From Amia ocellicauda (lineage: Eukaryota; Chordata; Actinopteri; Amiiformes; Amiidae), in NCBI RefSeq assembly GCF_036373705.1, contig NW_027102766.1:18903-82902 (forward strand): 64,000 nt of DNA, in the 5' to 3' direction. Within the stretch, counting starts at the first letter, position 1; each line of letters starts with the position of its first letter. The position numbers and the translations under genes are program-made. Positions 54,513 to 64,000 of this stretch are shown piece after piece. The notes beneath the pieces were generated by a model. The model was not told the DNA's origin. It did no database searches and was given only the letters and a program-made list of their open reading frames with translations.

Positions 54513-55700
54513 CGGGCCATCACATTAAGCTGGCCATACACAGCAACCCATCACAATGAACTCATGATGCCAGACCCAAGGGGGGGTTGTTTTTTTGTAT
54601 GCAATAATATATACTATTTATCAGTGATGCATTCATGGATTCCACAAATTAAGATTATGTAACACAAAGTCGAAGAATGGAACCTCCACCAGAGGGCACT
54701 GTTGCTTCAGCGAGTCTAACTTCTCCCTGCACTCTGTCTACATTCCGCTCATTAGTCACTACTCACTCCCTGCCTATTATTCAATCACAGCACCTGTCCA
54801 CTGTTACTTGATCATCTCCGCACTACATAGTTACACCAGTCTTCCCAAAAGTCATTGCAAATCTTGTTTCTCTTGTGTGACATTGCTGAGCATGTTCCTG
54901 GTTCTCTGAACTTTGACTGTCTCTTGTTTGCTGACTTTTGGTTTGTCTACCTTGCCTTGTTTGTCTGTTCCCTTGATCTCTTGCTGTTTCTTCTACCTCG
55001 ATTCTGGATACCCTTATTGCTCTGTTTGCCGGCTCCTGACTCCTCGTTTGTTTTCTGACCTGTCGATCTGCTTTGAATTTCGCCCCGCACTTGGGTCCTA
55101 GACCCCTTGCTTCGAAGGGCTCTGATAGGACTCACACTGGTATATCAGGAATAATAATTTCAAGACAAATATCAGTTACAGACAGGAAAAAGCAGGTAGC
55201 TTTAAAATCTAACCAAACACATTTCCAAAAATAAATGTGTGGGTTAAGCATTCCTGGATATACAGTGTTTAATGCATTTTATCTACAGTATGTAATCTAA
55301 TTAGATAAGATGGGTGTTATGCCCAAAAGCGTCATCCCCAATTCCACCAATAGATGCCGCCCCAGTCCCAGTTTTCCCTTCTATTCTCCTTGCCTTTGTC
55401 TCCATTATTGAATAATGACTTTCACCTGTCTCCTGTTTCCCTGCCCATCAACTCTGTCTATTTAAACCCCATCAAGCTACACCCTTAAATAATTGAATGA
55501 GATATGAGTTAGTTTAAAGTCTAATGTCATGAAACTTTGACTGTATGGAAATAGTCCTTTCACAAACAGTAATAATCTATCAATTAGGAAGGAAGTTCAT
55601 AAATAAACCAGTGTAAGGGACTGAGATTAGGGAGCTGCCTTATGAGTAAATGCAAGTGTTCTACTACAAACAGTGTCTATAAACTAATGTCCTGGGATAT
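54513..55700. repeat. Two pyrimidine-rich LTR-like segments
   Basis: 54690-55130 and 55330-55480 are rich in cttgtttgctgacttttggt-like text with 'ccaccagagggcactgttgc' at the start. This composition is familiar from fish Gypsy LTR ends. No coding domain or confirmed LTR pair; low confidence. 54513-54690 and 55140-55330 are unassigned. Confidence 0.35.
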
Positions 55701-55709
55701 AAGGAATGG

Positions 55710-56226
55710 TTACATTACTAGACGCAACACCACTTTTGCAACAGGGCCTAACCATCCTCGCTGCTCCCTGGACAAGTCGGTGGCTCCCCCTGTCCAGTCC
55801 ACGGGCCCCATCACCCCCTGCGTCTGGACCAGACGGACCCCCACTTCTACCATGTCTGGATATCGGAACTGGAATGTCGCCTCATCCTCAGTGATAATGT
55901 CCTGCTGGTCTATATGGGAGAGTAGCCAGTGGGCAGCGGTGGGGCACATCTACAGGGTAGGGGAAAAGATTTAACACTGGCAACAGAACCCTACCCTGGC
56001 ATACCCACGTGATGGTCCGAGCCACCTTCAACTCTCGCTCCTCATCCCAAGCCTCGATCAGGACACAGTATTCCACTTTGTGGGGGAACTCCGGCACCTG
56101 TGCCCACAGCACCATCTCACTGCAGGGCGGAATCTGGACCATGGACTGCCGTGTCAGCCTCGTTAACGTTAATGTTAACCCTCTTCTCGGTTTCTCTGTT
56201 TGCCGGTTTCCAGCTGCCCTGCCCAC
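55710..56226 (-). pseudogene. Gypsy pol fragment between protease and RT
   Basis: The minus strand reads VLWAQVPEFPHKVEYCVLIE, then KVARTITWVCQGRVLLPVLN, then YPVDVPHRCPLATL. This is the spacer segment that follows the protease in many vertebrate Gypsy polyproteins (VARTL...V..G.V.V...N....PV.VP...PLA). Stops follow on both sides. It is not part of the element at 21.9-28.9 kb. Confidence 0.6.
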
Positions 56227-56478
56227 TGCACGGAGGAATACCCAAGCAATACAGCCCCCAGGTTAGTAGGTCCAGTATGTAAACAGACACTATAATGTTC
56301 AATGTCTTTCCTCGATCGCTTATAATCCAAGGAGGGGAGAGGGGTGGGCACAGCAGGAAATCACTCGCAGCTTGGCGTCTTAAACTTCTCTACATTTCCA
56401 CACTCCATGGAAATCTGCGAAACCAAAGGTGCACTCACTGTAGCCTCCAGAGGAATCCATCTCTCTCTGCTTCTGTCC

Positions 56479-58850
56479 TAGTGATGGGAATTCTGGCTGG
56501 TTTTAGTGAGCCAGACCATTTGGCTCAGCTCAGCAATAAGAGCCGGTTCTTTTGGCTCCCAAACGGCTCTTAATTTAGTACCACTTCTGGCTTTTATAAT
56601 TCAGCCAAATTTAGCAATGTTTGGACCTATGATTGGTATGTGTGCACATACATCACTAATTCAATGTAATTATACTTAATCTTATCATTTCCAGAATACC
56701 ATAATTTTGCATGTTTTGTATTAAAAAAAAAACGTAAATAATGTGAAAACATCAAACACTATTACACATGTGTATGGAACGTTTTATTTATATTGAACTA
56801 TCCAAAACACAAACCATTCCAAGCAAACCACACTCAAAATGGAACCATATAACAAATAAAAAATGAATTACAATGTGCAAAACAGCAGCATCCAATAGTT
56901 CTAGTTGTATTTATTACCAGTGAAACATTATAACCTTGTCTTTAGGGTAGACTGGCATTAGTGCACTGTGGCACTGTGCCTCAGCTTAGAGTGGCTGATC
57001 CGGTTTCTGTTATTATCTGCCCTGTTTTGGAGAAGATTCTTCCTGAAGGGACTGATGTCGCTACGATGCACAGTCTCCCTGCCATCACCTTGACCAGTCG
57101 TGGGTAGACTGAAGCCTCGGTCTCCCACCAGCTCAGCGGGTCTGCGGCTCTTTGGATAAGGGTCTCCTCAAGATAGGATCTTATTTCCAGTATAGCATCT
57201 GCTGTGGGATTCCTTCTTGCAGTGTCTCCTGTTGCTCTTTCATCAAAGAACCTCCAAAGAGCAGATGTTTGTGGCTCCACTTCTAGTGCCCCTGCTCCCT
57301 CTTCTCCCTCTTGGCCTCCTGGTGGTGTAGCCGGCTGGCTGCTGGGGCTGCATCTTGCTTTTGCTGTTACTCTTTGAAGTGCCTCATCAACAGCTCTGTT
57401 GACATTGAAGGACAGCTGTTTGAACCTCGGGTCCAGTACGGTGGTTTCTGAGAGAACAGTATTGTATTCCATTCTGTGGAACTTTCTTTCCATAGATGCA
57501 CAGAGAGCAGTCACCAACTCTCTCTCTTTCCCTTTGGTTACTGTTCCTCCTGTCTGGTGGTGGGCTGTTATTCTCTGCAGACCCGCGCACAGGAGTAGCA
57601 TTTTGGAGGCTGTCACGTAGCTGAAAAAAAAAGAGAAAACTCAGAATTATGCTTTGCTTTATTATGTGTTATATGGACTTTGTTCAGTTTATTCTTGTCT
57701 ATTATTACTGCCATTCCCCTCTAATATGCACCTCTAATATGCAATTATATAATACTAATGTAAAAACAGTTGTCCACTGTACCTGTCTGCACTGATCTCC
57801 ACAGTGACTGCTCAAAGGGTTCCAGAACAGTGCATGTCTCTCGCACTTCCTCCCATTCTTCTTGGCTCAGAGCATCAACAGGTGCATTGATAATGGCCAA
57901 GGTAGAGATGACTGCATCCTTGGACTCCAGAACCTTTTTCAGCATATGAAATGTTGAATTCCACCTTGTAACACATTCTTGTTTGGACCTCAGCTCAGGC
58001 ATACCCATCTGGCTTTGAGAAGACTTCAGCTTCTCTGTGGCTCGTATGCTCTTATGGAAGAATTCCCGCATCGCCTTCACTTTGTTCACAGTGGGCTTCA
58101 TCACCTTCAGGGCATCTCTTACAACCAGGTTTATTGTGTGCGCGAGACATAGGTGGTGGTTCCATTTCAAGTTAATAGCTTTGATGATGTTAGCTGCGTT
58201 GTCAGTAGCACAGCAAACCATTTTGTTTTCTACTTGGCACTCTTTTACCACTCTTAGCAGTCCCTCTGCCAAGTTCTCTGAAGTGTGTCTGCCACTAAAC
58301 TCAAAACAGTCCAGAAGATTGGACACCATTTTATAATTTTCAATTAAGTGACATGTAGCAGACATGAAGGAAGTGGTGGCTCTGGATGTCCAGCAGTCAG
58401 TTGTCAGGCAAACTGCTGTAGCCTTTTTAACCCTTTCTTGCAGTGAAGCACATTGTCTGTCATACAGTCTTGGAATAGTTGTTTGGGAGAGTGTTTTCCT
58501 GCTTGGAAGAACATGCATTGGATTGAGAGCATGGGTGTAGCTTCTAAATCCCTTGTCCTCCACGACTGAGAATGGTTGGAAATCCCTTGCAATCATTCTT
58601 CTAACTGCACTGATGGATTTATAATTCTAATATGTCTGTGAAGGTTGTTAGTAGACCCTGCTCGATATAATACTTTACAAATTTTACATTCTGCCTTTGT
58701 TGTTAATGTTATCAAAATGCATCCAAATGATGATCTTTTCGCCACACTGCTCGGCCGTGCCACTCGCCACTGAATGTTGTGTTGAGGTGTGTGTTCTGCA
58801 CCAAATGGGAGCACCGGGACAATGTCATCATACACAGCACAGCACAACTT
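56479..58850 (-). mobile_element. hAT (Ac/ZBED-like) transposon, one end missing
   Basis: One end is at 56479 (tagtgatgggaattctggct), a known hAT-Ac type TIR with internal agccggttcttttggctc. The transposase lies on the minus strand at 56981-58850. I could not find the matching TIR beyond 58850, so the 5' side is probably truncated. 56580-56980 is the AT-rich 3' UTR. Confidence 0.75.
56981..58847 (-). pseudogene. hAT transposase (BED finger, RNase H-like core, dimerisation domain)
   Basis: From the N-terminus: a BED-type zinc finger (CKICKVLYRAGSTNNLHRHI, about 58730-58640). The catalytic RNase H-like core has CLTTDCWTSRATTSFMSATC (first Asp), CCATDNAANIIKAI (second Asp), HHLCLAHTINLVVRDAL and CVTRWNSTFHMLKKVL. 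After an intron comes YVTASKMLLLC, then the C-terminal dimerisation block DPLSWWETEASVYPRLVKVM. The probable intron is 57781-57620 (cag|gtacag ... ag|ctacgtg). A one-base loss just before the donor shifts VEISAD out of frame, and the start region (58596) is in another frame from the BED finger. Inactive. Confidence 0.85.
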
Positions 58851-59744
58851 TTATTCTGTCTTGTATTCATTTATAAGAAATAAAAACATAAGAACAGACA
58901 TCCTTTCTCAGACGGGACCCGGCTCATTTGCGAACGACATCACTATTCTGTCCCTCTGGGTTGATCTGGGTCCTGCTCCCCGGTCTGCCACCTCCCCTCC
59001 TGTCTGCTGTAGTCCACTTTCCAATGTGGGAGGTCTCTGCGGCTCGTATCAGACGCTCCCTCCTCTCCTCTCCCAGGGCAGGGTGATTAAGTGGGGACGT
59101 GTGTGAAGAGTGCAGGTGGTCCCAGGTGAGTTGTGTGGCGGTGATTGGCTCAAAGAAACACAAATAATAAGGCATGTGTGCAAACAATCAAAATAATACT
59201 AAGTGAATAACAAATTAAACAATAAAGTGAAAGATAATCAACACACAAAATAATGGCAATATAGAACCAAACAAAATACACAAGTCATATTGCATAAAGT
59301 GAAGTGAAATATAAATATAATAAGAAATGGTGATTAAGGAGCTTATTAACACCGTCCTTGACATTTACATTGGTTGGGTGTGTGGATACCAGTAATTATT
59401 TTTGTTTTTTTGAAATACAAAATAATTCGATTTTTCCGAAGTGCTGAACTTTAATACAGTCTAGAAAGATTAATATTTTTTGTCTTGGGCTATATTATTA
59501 ACATAGTTTTTCTATTGTATTATTATCTTGGAGTAGAGGCATCTCACCTGTCATGTAAGATTTGGGAGGGTAGGAATAGTGTAGTTATTTTCTGTTTACT
59601 TGTTGTGTGCCTCATTACTGTTAGTTCAGGTAGCCACTGTGAATTTAAATCCTGGACCCTACTTTGCCAAATAAGGTCACAGCTATACTTTGGTATGTAA
59701 AAAAAAGAAAAAATTAGAAAACGCACATACCTCAAATTTGGCAC
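58851..59744. other. Unassigned, with possible LTR-like patch
   Basis: 58890-59160 is GC-richer and pyrimidine-rich, perhaps a retroelement end. 59160-59744 is AT-rich. No gene supported. Confidence 0.35.
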
Positions 59745-59890
59745 ATACCCCCTGTGGCCCCCCTAACTGGCACCGTGGACAAAACACTGTCAGCACCACC
59801 CCCCCCCCCCCCACTAACATCATGGAAAATACACCCCCCTGATGATGGCCCCCCTACGATTGCAGCTGGCCCCAGCCATGCCCCCTGAGA
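59745..59890. repeat. C-rich repeat related to 51315-51430
   Basis: Shares 'cactgtcagcacc', runs of C and 'gatggcccccct'-type text with 51315-51430. It is probably part of one dispersed element; family unknown. Confidence 0.4.
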
Positions 59891-60015
59891 TGAAAGGGGC
59901 TAAAACCACCGCTGAATGGCTTGTTAGTGAGTTTGACTTATGATTATGTTTTTAGTTGTTTAATATCTGCAATATGAATAGCCTACAATCATTACTCATA
60001 ATGTGAAGGCTTTGT

Positions 60016-60125
60016 TATACAGCAACCCCTCCCCCTTGGGCAGTGCTTCCGACTTGAAAGATAACGATAGGTTGTGTATGCAACCCCGGTTATCTGAAAA
60101 AGGAAGCACTGCCCAAGGGTTGCAA
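60016..60125 (-). repeat. DIRS terminal junction (head-to-tail ends)
   Basis: On the minus strand the right end of the DIRS family (ctttttcagataaccggggt, ...acctatcg) runs directly into its left end (ttatctttcaagtcggaagc, 'actgcccaagggggagggg'). The two arms (ggaagcactgcccaagg and its complement) make a strong hairpin. This is the arrangement expected of the internal complementary region of a DIRS element or of a circular DIRS intermediate. No other part of a DIRS element is visible around it. Confidence 0.65.
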
Positions 60126-60519
60126 GGTCGCGTGGAAGTCCTGGCTCCCAGCAAAAGAGCATTTTAGCTCTGAGCTGAAGCACTGATCTAAGGAAGACCT
60201 CTCCCCCCCAAAGTTATCAGATTTCCTTAAAGCGTGGGACTGGTTTACATCAAAGTGACAGTTGTGGGAGGATGGCACCGAGAATAGGCCAAATAGTTTG
60301 GAGATGTGTGGAGAAGGGGGCCTGTAGGTAATAAAAACTCTTTGAGATGGATGAGAGCCGAAATCCCGACACAGAGCAACAAACCCAGGCCAACCGGCAT
60401 TTCCAAAATATGGCATGGATTGACATCAGTCATAAATCAAGCCCCCCTCCAATAGGACACGGGGGGCTGAAACCGAAATCCAATCTCACAAACTCAAGAA
60501 CCAATCATCTAATGATCTG

Positions 60520-60560
<41 letters not shown>

Positions 60561-60654
60561 TGAACCAGTAACTCGCTGCCACAGCTCAACCTGTAGCTCT
60601 GTTGCCCGAACCGGAACCAGAAACCAACTAAGTCTTTGCCGGTAACAGAAGAGT
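60126..60654. other. Unassigned, with (CT)n microsatellite
   Basis: 60520-60557 is a CT run of about 19 units. The rest has no supported gene. Confidence 0.6.
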
Positions 60655-61499
60655 TCAACTGGGAGAAGGAGATTGAGCCGTACGAATAATTCTTTTAAAG
60701 GACTTTATTAAATAAAGAACTTTACAGACTGCGCTGCCCACCTGTACCCACCTGATCAGTGGAGTTTTACAGCTGGACAATTGACTAAGTCGGCTGAATA
60801 CGAAAGTGTCAGTCATTTAAATAGCTATTGAGTCTTAAGAAACTTGACCCTTGGAACGAACAGGGCCCTGCTTTCCTCAAAGACTTTGTCTTCAAGTAAC
60901 TACGGTGGAACCCTGCTTACAAAGAAGATTTTGTGCACAACCTTGGAGCCTTCAAACCAGTGGAAAATCTGTTTGGAAAAGACTCTACATTCGCGAAACC
61001 CCAACTTCCAGGTGCATCGACTGAGTGGAAGTTCTTGGACAAAGCCGAACCGCACTGCCTTTGATCCAAACCACACGGACCTCGTGCCGTGTGCTGTTAT
61101 CTGAGCCTGAAGCCAGAGAGGCCTCTCTGCGACGAAGTTCAGATAAGTTTAACAGTTTGGTGTTTGTGATTCGTGACATTTGAGAAATCAATTAGAAATG
61201 TTAATCTGTGATTCATAACTCTAGAATGTGTAATATCATTTAGTTTTCATAAATATAAATGTGTGTTGCATTAAACTGTTTTGTTGATAATTTTAGAAAT
61301 AAAATCTGTCAACGCTGAGAAATATCTTCTCATTCCTGTTTAACTGTTTAGTCTGAAATTGACAGTTAATAGAGTTAAAAGTTAATAGACACCAGATTAT
61401 AGGTTGCCCTGCCTATCTTTAATCATTGAATAATAATCAGTTAAGGGAAATTGTGGTAACAAGTAATGTTAGGATCTATCTCGGCACCTAAACGTAAAT

Positions 61500-61535
<36 letters not shown>

Positions 61536-61964
61536 CGAGAAGTTACCTGACATAAATACTAACCTGCGTAGTTATTTAATGTCTGACTAACAATACTAAT
61601 GAGAGACTCACCTTCGTCTTACTAACCGGTATTGTAGTCAATGTGTTTATAACCTTTTTTGTTTAACGATTTGTGTGTTATCATATGCGATCCCATGGTC
61701 TTTGATTTGGTCACGGAAGTGATTTGTCTTTGATTTGTTGATCTAGAGTTGAATTTTAATTAGTTTTTCACTTTTGTATAATTAGTGTAGTGCTACATTT
61801 AGTCTTTGTTTTTGAATAAATTTGACAATTTATATCTTTGGAATTGGGGTCTGCTTCAAATTATTACAGAAATTGAGTTCTACAAGATTCCAGGATTCGT
61901 GATAAGGTGATACTATAAATTCACTTCTCTAATTGAAGTTTATAAGTGTACCTTACGCTACACA
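60655..61964 (+). repeat. LTR-like dispersed repeat, copy C (most complete)
   Basis: About 1.3 kb from tgggagaaggagattgagcc to ccttacgctaca. It includes ataaag near the left, a (TA)n run (61505-61534) and an AATAAA signal in 'gaataaatttgacaattta' (about 61814). The same sequence is inverted at 2968-4130 and partly repeated at 16737-17111. The three copies lie next to different sequences at their ends, so the repeat is mobile. No second identical copy in tandem orientation brackets an internal region, so it behaves as a solo LTR or a non-coding element. Confidence 0.6.
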
Positions 61965-62038
61965 TGTCAATGAGGGAAATAAGTATTTGATCCCCTATCA
62001 ATCAGCAAGATTTCTGGCTCCCAGGTGTCTTTTATACA

Positions 62039-62101
62039 AGTAACGAGCTGAGATCAGGAGCACTCTCTTAAAGGGAGTGCTCCTAATCTCAGCTCGTTAC
62101 C
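62039..62101 (+). repeat. Hairpin in the Tc1 5' UTR
   Basis: Arms gtaacgagctgagatcagga and its complement ending ctcagctcgttac, with a short aaag-centred loop. It lies ~60 bp upstream of the transposase start. It is a subterminal inverted repeat usual in this Tc1 family. Confidence 0.85.
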
Positions 62102-62160
62102 TGTATAAAAGGCATCTGTCCACAGAAGCAATCAATCAATCAGATTTCAAACTCTCCACC

Positions 62161-63180
62161 ATGGCCAAGACCAAAGAGCTGTCCAAGGATGTCAGGGACA
62201 AGATTGTAGACCTACACAAGGCTGGAATGGGCTACAAGACCATCGCCAAGCAGCTTGGTGAGAAGGTGACAACAGTTGGTGCGATTATTCGCAAATGGAA
62301 GAAACACAAAATAACTGTCAGTGTCCCTCGATCTGGGGCTCCATGCAAGATCTCACCCCGTGGAGTTTCAATGATCATGAGAACGGTGAGGAATCAGCCC
62401 AGAACTACACGGGAGGATCTTGTTAATGATCTCAAGGCAGCTGGGACCATAGTCACCAAGAAAACAATTGGTAACACACTACGCCGTGAAGGACTGAAAT
62501 CCTGCAGCGCCCGCAAGGCCCCCCTGCTCAAGAAAGCACATGTACAGGCCCGTCTGAAGTTTGCCAATGAACATCTGAATGATTCAGAGGAGAACTGGGT
62601 GAAAGTGTTGTGGTCAGATGAGACCAAAATCGAGCTCTTTGGCAACTCAACGCGCCGTGTTTGGAGGAGGAGGAATGCTGCCTATGACCCCAAGAACACC
62701 ATCCCCACCGTCAAACATGGAGGTGGAAACATTATGGTTTGGGGGTGTTTTTCTGCTAAGGGGACAGGACAACTGCACCGCATCAAAGGGACGATGGATG
62801 GGGCCATGTACCGTCAAATCTTGGGTGAGAACCTCCTTCCCTCAGCCAGGGCATTGAAAATGGGTCATGGATGGGTATTCCAGCATGACAATGACCCAAA
62901 ACACACAGCCAAGGCAACAAAGGAGTGGCTCAAGAAGAAGCACATTAAGGTCCTGGAGTGGCCTATCCAGTCTCCAGATCATAATCCCATAGAAAATCTG
63001 TGGAGGGAGCTGAAGGTTTGAGTTGCCAAACGTCAGCCTTGAAACCTTAATGACTTGGAGAGGATCTGCAAAGAGGAGTGGGACAAAATCCCTCCTGAGA
63101 TGTGTGCAAACCTGGTGGCCAACTACAAGAAACATCTGACCTCTCTGATTGCCAACAAGGGTTTTGCCACTAAGTACTAA
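62161..63180 (+). pseudogene. Tc1 transposase, DD34E, two premature stops
   Basis: 339 codons from [20 protein letters not shown] (ATG at 62161, context caccatgg) to the natural stop after GFATKY at 63180. N-terminal paired-type HTH ([20 protein letters not shown]), linker, then the catalytic domain: Asp in [10 protein letters not shown], Asp in [10 protein letters not shown], Glu in [10 protein letters not shown]. Two TGA codons, at 63019-63021 and 63040-63042, truncate the last ~50 residues after all three catalytic residues. The upstream reading from 62077 is 5' UTR, not protein. Nearly the usual length, recently inactivated. Confidence 0.93.
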
Positions 63181-63436
63181 GTCGAAGGGGTCAAATACTT
63201 ATTTCCCTCATTAACATGCAAATCAATTTATAACTTTTTTGAAATGCATTTTTCTGGATTTTTTTGTCTCTCACTGTTAAAATACACCTACCATTAGAAT
63301 TATAGACTGATCATTTCTTTGTCAGTGGGCAAACGTATAGAATCAGCAGGGGATCAAATACTTTTTTCCCTCACTGTATATTTTATATAGCAGCCATTTT
63401 TTATAAAACTGATAGATGTGAAAACAAGTTGGAAGA

Positions 63437-64000
63437 TGTCTCTGCTATGTTAATGAATACAGCTATTTTTAAACCTATAGTGGATCTTTTTGGACATCAG
63501 TAACATACAAGTCCTCACATGTTTAATCAATGTAATCCTTCAGCAATTCATGTTTATTTCGGCACTGGGAGTTTTGGCAGAGTGGGAGGCACACGTTATT
63601 TTTCTATGGTAGTCAGAGAGATTATAGTTTTTTCTGATTGCTGAGGCACTATCTTTGAAACTATAGGCTGTTTTTGAAAAACTCTACACACTAAACACAA
63701 AACCTTACACCAAACCAGCAAAATATTATACATCTCTTGCAAAAGCAAACAATTCTAGCAAAACTCTTCAAACTCTTTAAACAAATTGTGTTTTTGCATC
63801 AATACAGTACACACAAACCATCATTTGAATAAGCACACAAAGCGCCAACTAAGCATGCATGATAGTATAAATGAAAAACACTTGTGGCTTTTGCGTTTTC
63901 ATGTACAGGGCATAGCAGTTTGCAATAAAGTTTATTCATACATACACACAGGCATCCAAATGTGTAAAGTATGCTTCCAACAATCTCCGCTTTCGCCTCC
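63437..64000 (+). repeat. Exact direct repeat, right copy
   Basis: Identical to 1-564. It begins 60 bp after the Tc1 3' end and includes the first ~24 bp of the same L2 LINE seen at 541, then is cut by the window end. 63379-63436 is a short AT-rich gap. Confidence 0.9.

Larger units (their letters stand above)
61966..63376 (+). mobile_element. Tc1 element, 5' TIR truncated
   Basis: A full-length transposase region and an intact 3' TIR ending ttccctcactg at 63376, followed by TA. The outer part of the 5' TIR is missing: the element starts at tcaatgagggaaataagtat directly after the end of the LTR-like repeat. It is the same family as 19847-20731, which keeps both TIRs. From general knowledge, this fish Tc1 family is one reported to have moved between fish and lampreys. 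Confidence 0.9.

Overview
This window is repeat-dominated vertebrate nuclear DNA, almost certainly from a ray-finned fish. It contains eukaryotic tRNA genes with pol III A and B boxes and an intron-bearing tRNA-Tyr. It also carries CR1, L2 and L1-type LINEs, Gypsy and DIRS retroelements, Tc1, hAT and PIF/Harbinger DNA transposons, an endogenous retrovirus scrap and a degenerate Polinton/Maverick. The CR1 3' tail and the L2 tail containing 'gcagacgcccttatccaggg' are, from general knowledge, common in non-teleost ray-finned fish such as sturgeon, paddlefish, gar and bowfin. The species cannot be fixed from sequence alone. No intact host protein-coding gene is visible.

Layout: 1-564 is repeated exactly at 63437-64000. 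541-2945 is a broken L2-clade LINE. 2968-4130 is an inverted copy of a ~1.3 kb LTR-like repeat whose direct copy sits at 60655-61964 and whose 3' fragment is at 16737-17111. 4131-15428 is a five-unit tandem array of ~2.3 kb. Each unit carries tRNA-Tyr(GTA), usually tRNA-Lys(TTT), and a 1.32 kb non-autonomous hAT element. 15.4-21.2 kb is a patchwork of Gypsy, CR1, L1-like, hAT and Tc1 remnants. 21.86-28.89 kb is a broken Gypsy element, split between protease and reverse transcriptase by a 2.4 kb insertion that itself holds a PIF/Harbinger-type element. 29-34.3 kb is mostly non-coding, with a PIF-type element containing a 19 x 11 bp minisatellite. 34.3-40.4 kb is a CR1-like LINE whose ORF1 is split by a 3.4 kb DIRS element. 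40.6-41.9 kb holds Tc1 and LTR scraps. 43.9-45.06 kb has minus-strand coiled-coil exons resembling ANKRD26/CCDC144. 45.06-50.65 kb is a decayed Polinton: PolB, A32-type packaging ATPase, a small membrane-active-like protein, an unknown protein, an adenain-like protease and a major capsid protein. 50.8-63.4 kb holds an ERV gag piece, MITEs, a Gypsy scrap, a ZBED/hAT transposase with one intron, a DIRS head-to-tail junction, the direct LTR-like repeat, and a nearly complete Tc1 with two premature stops.

How it fits together: the only plausible active genes are the small pol III tRNA units; everything protein-coding is transposon or virus derived and carries frameshifts or stops. The two most unusual features are the tRNA/hAT composite array, where the transposon inserted before amplification, and the exact 564 bp terminal redundancy. 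The redundancy implies that the 63,436 bp between the copies is circular, tandemly duplicated, or an untrimmed overlap in assembly.
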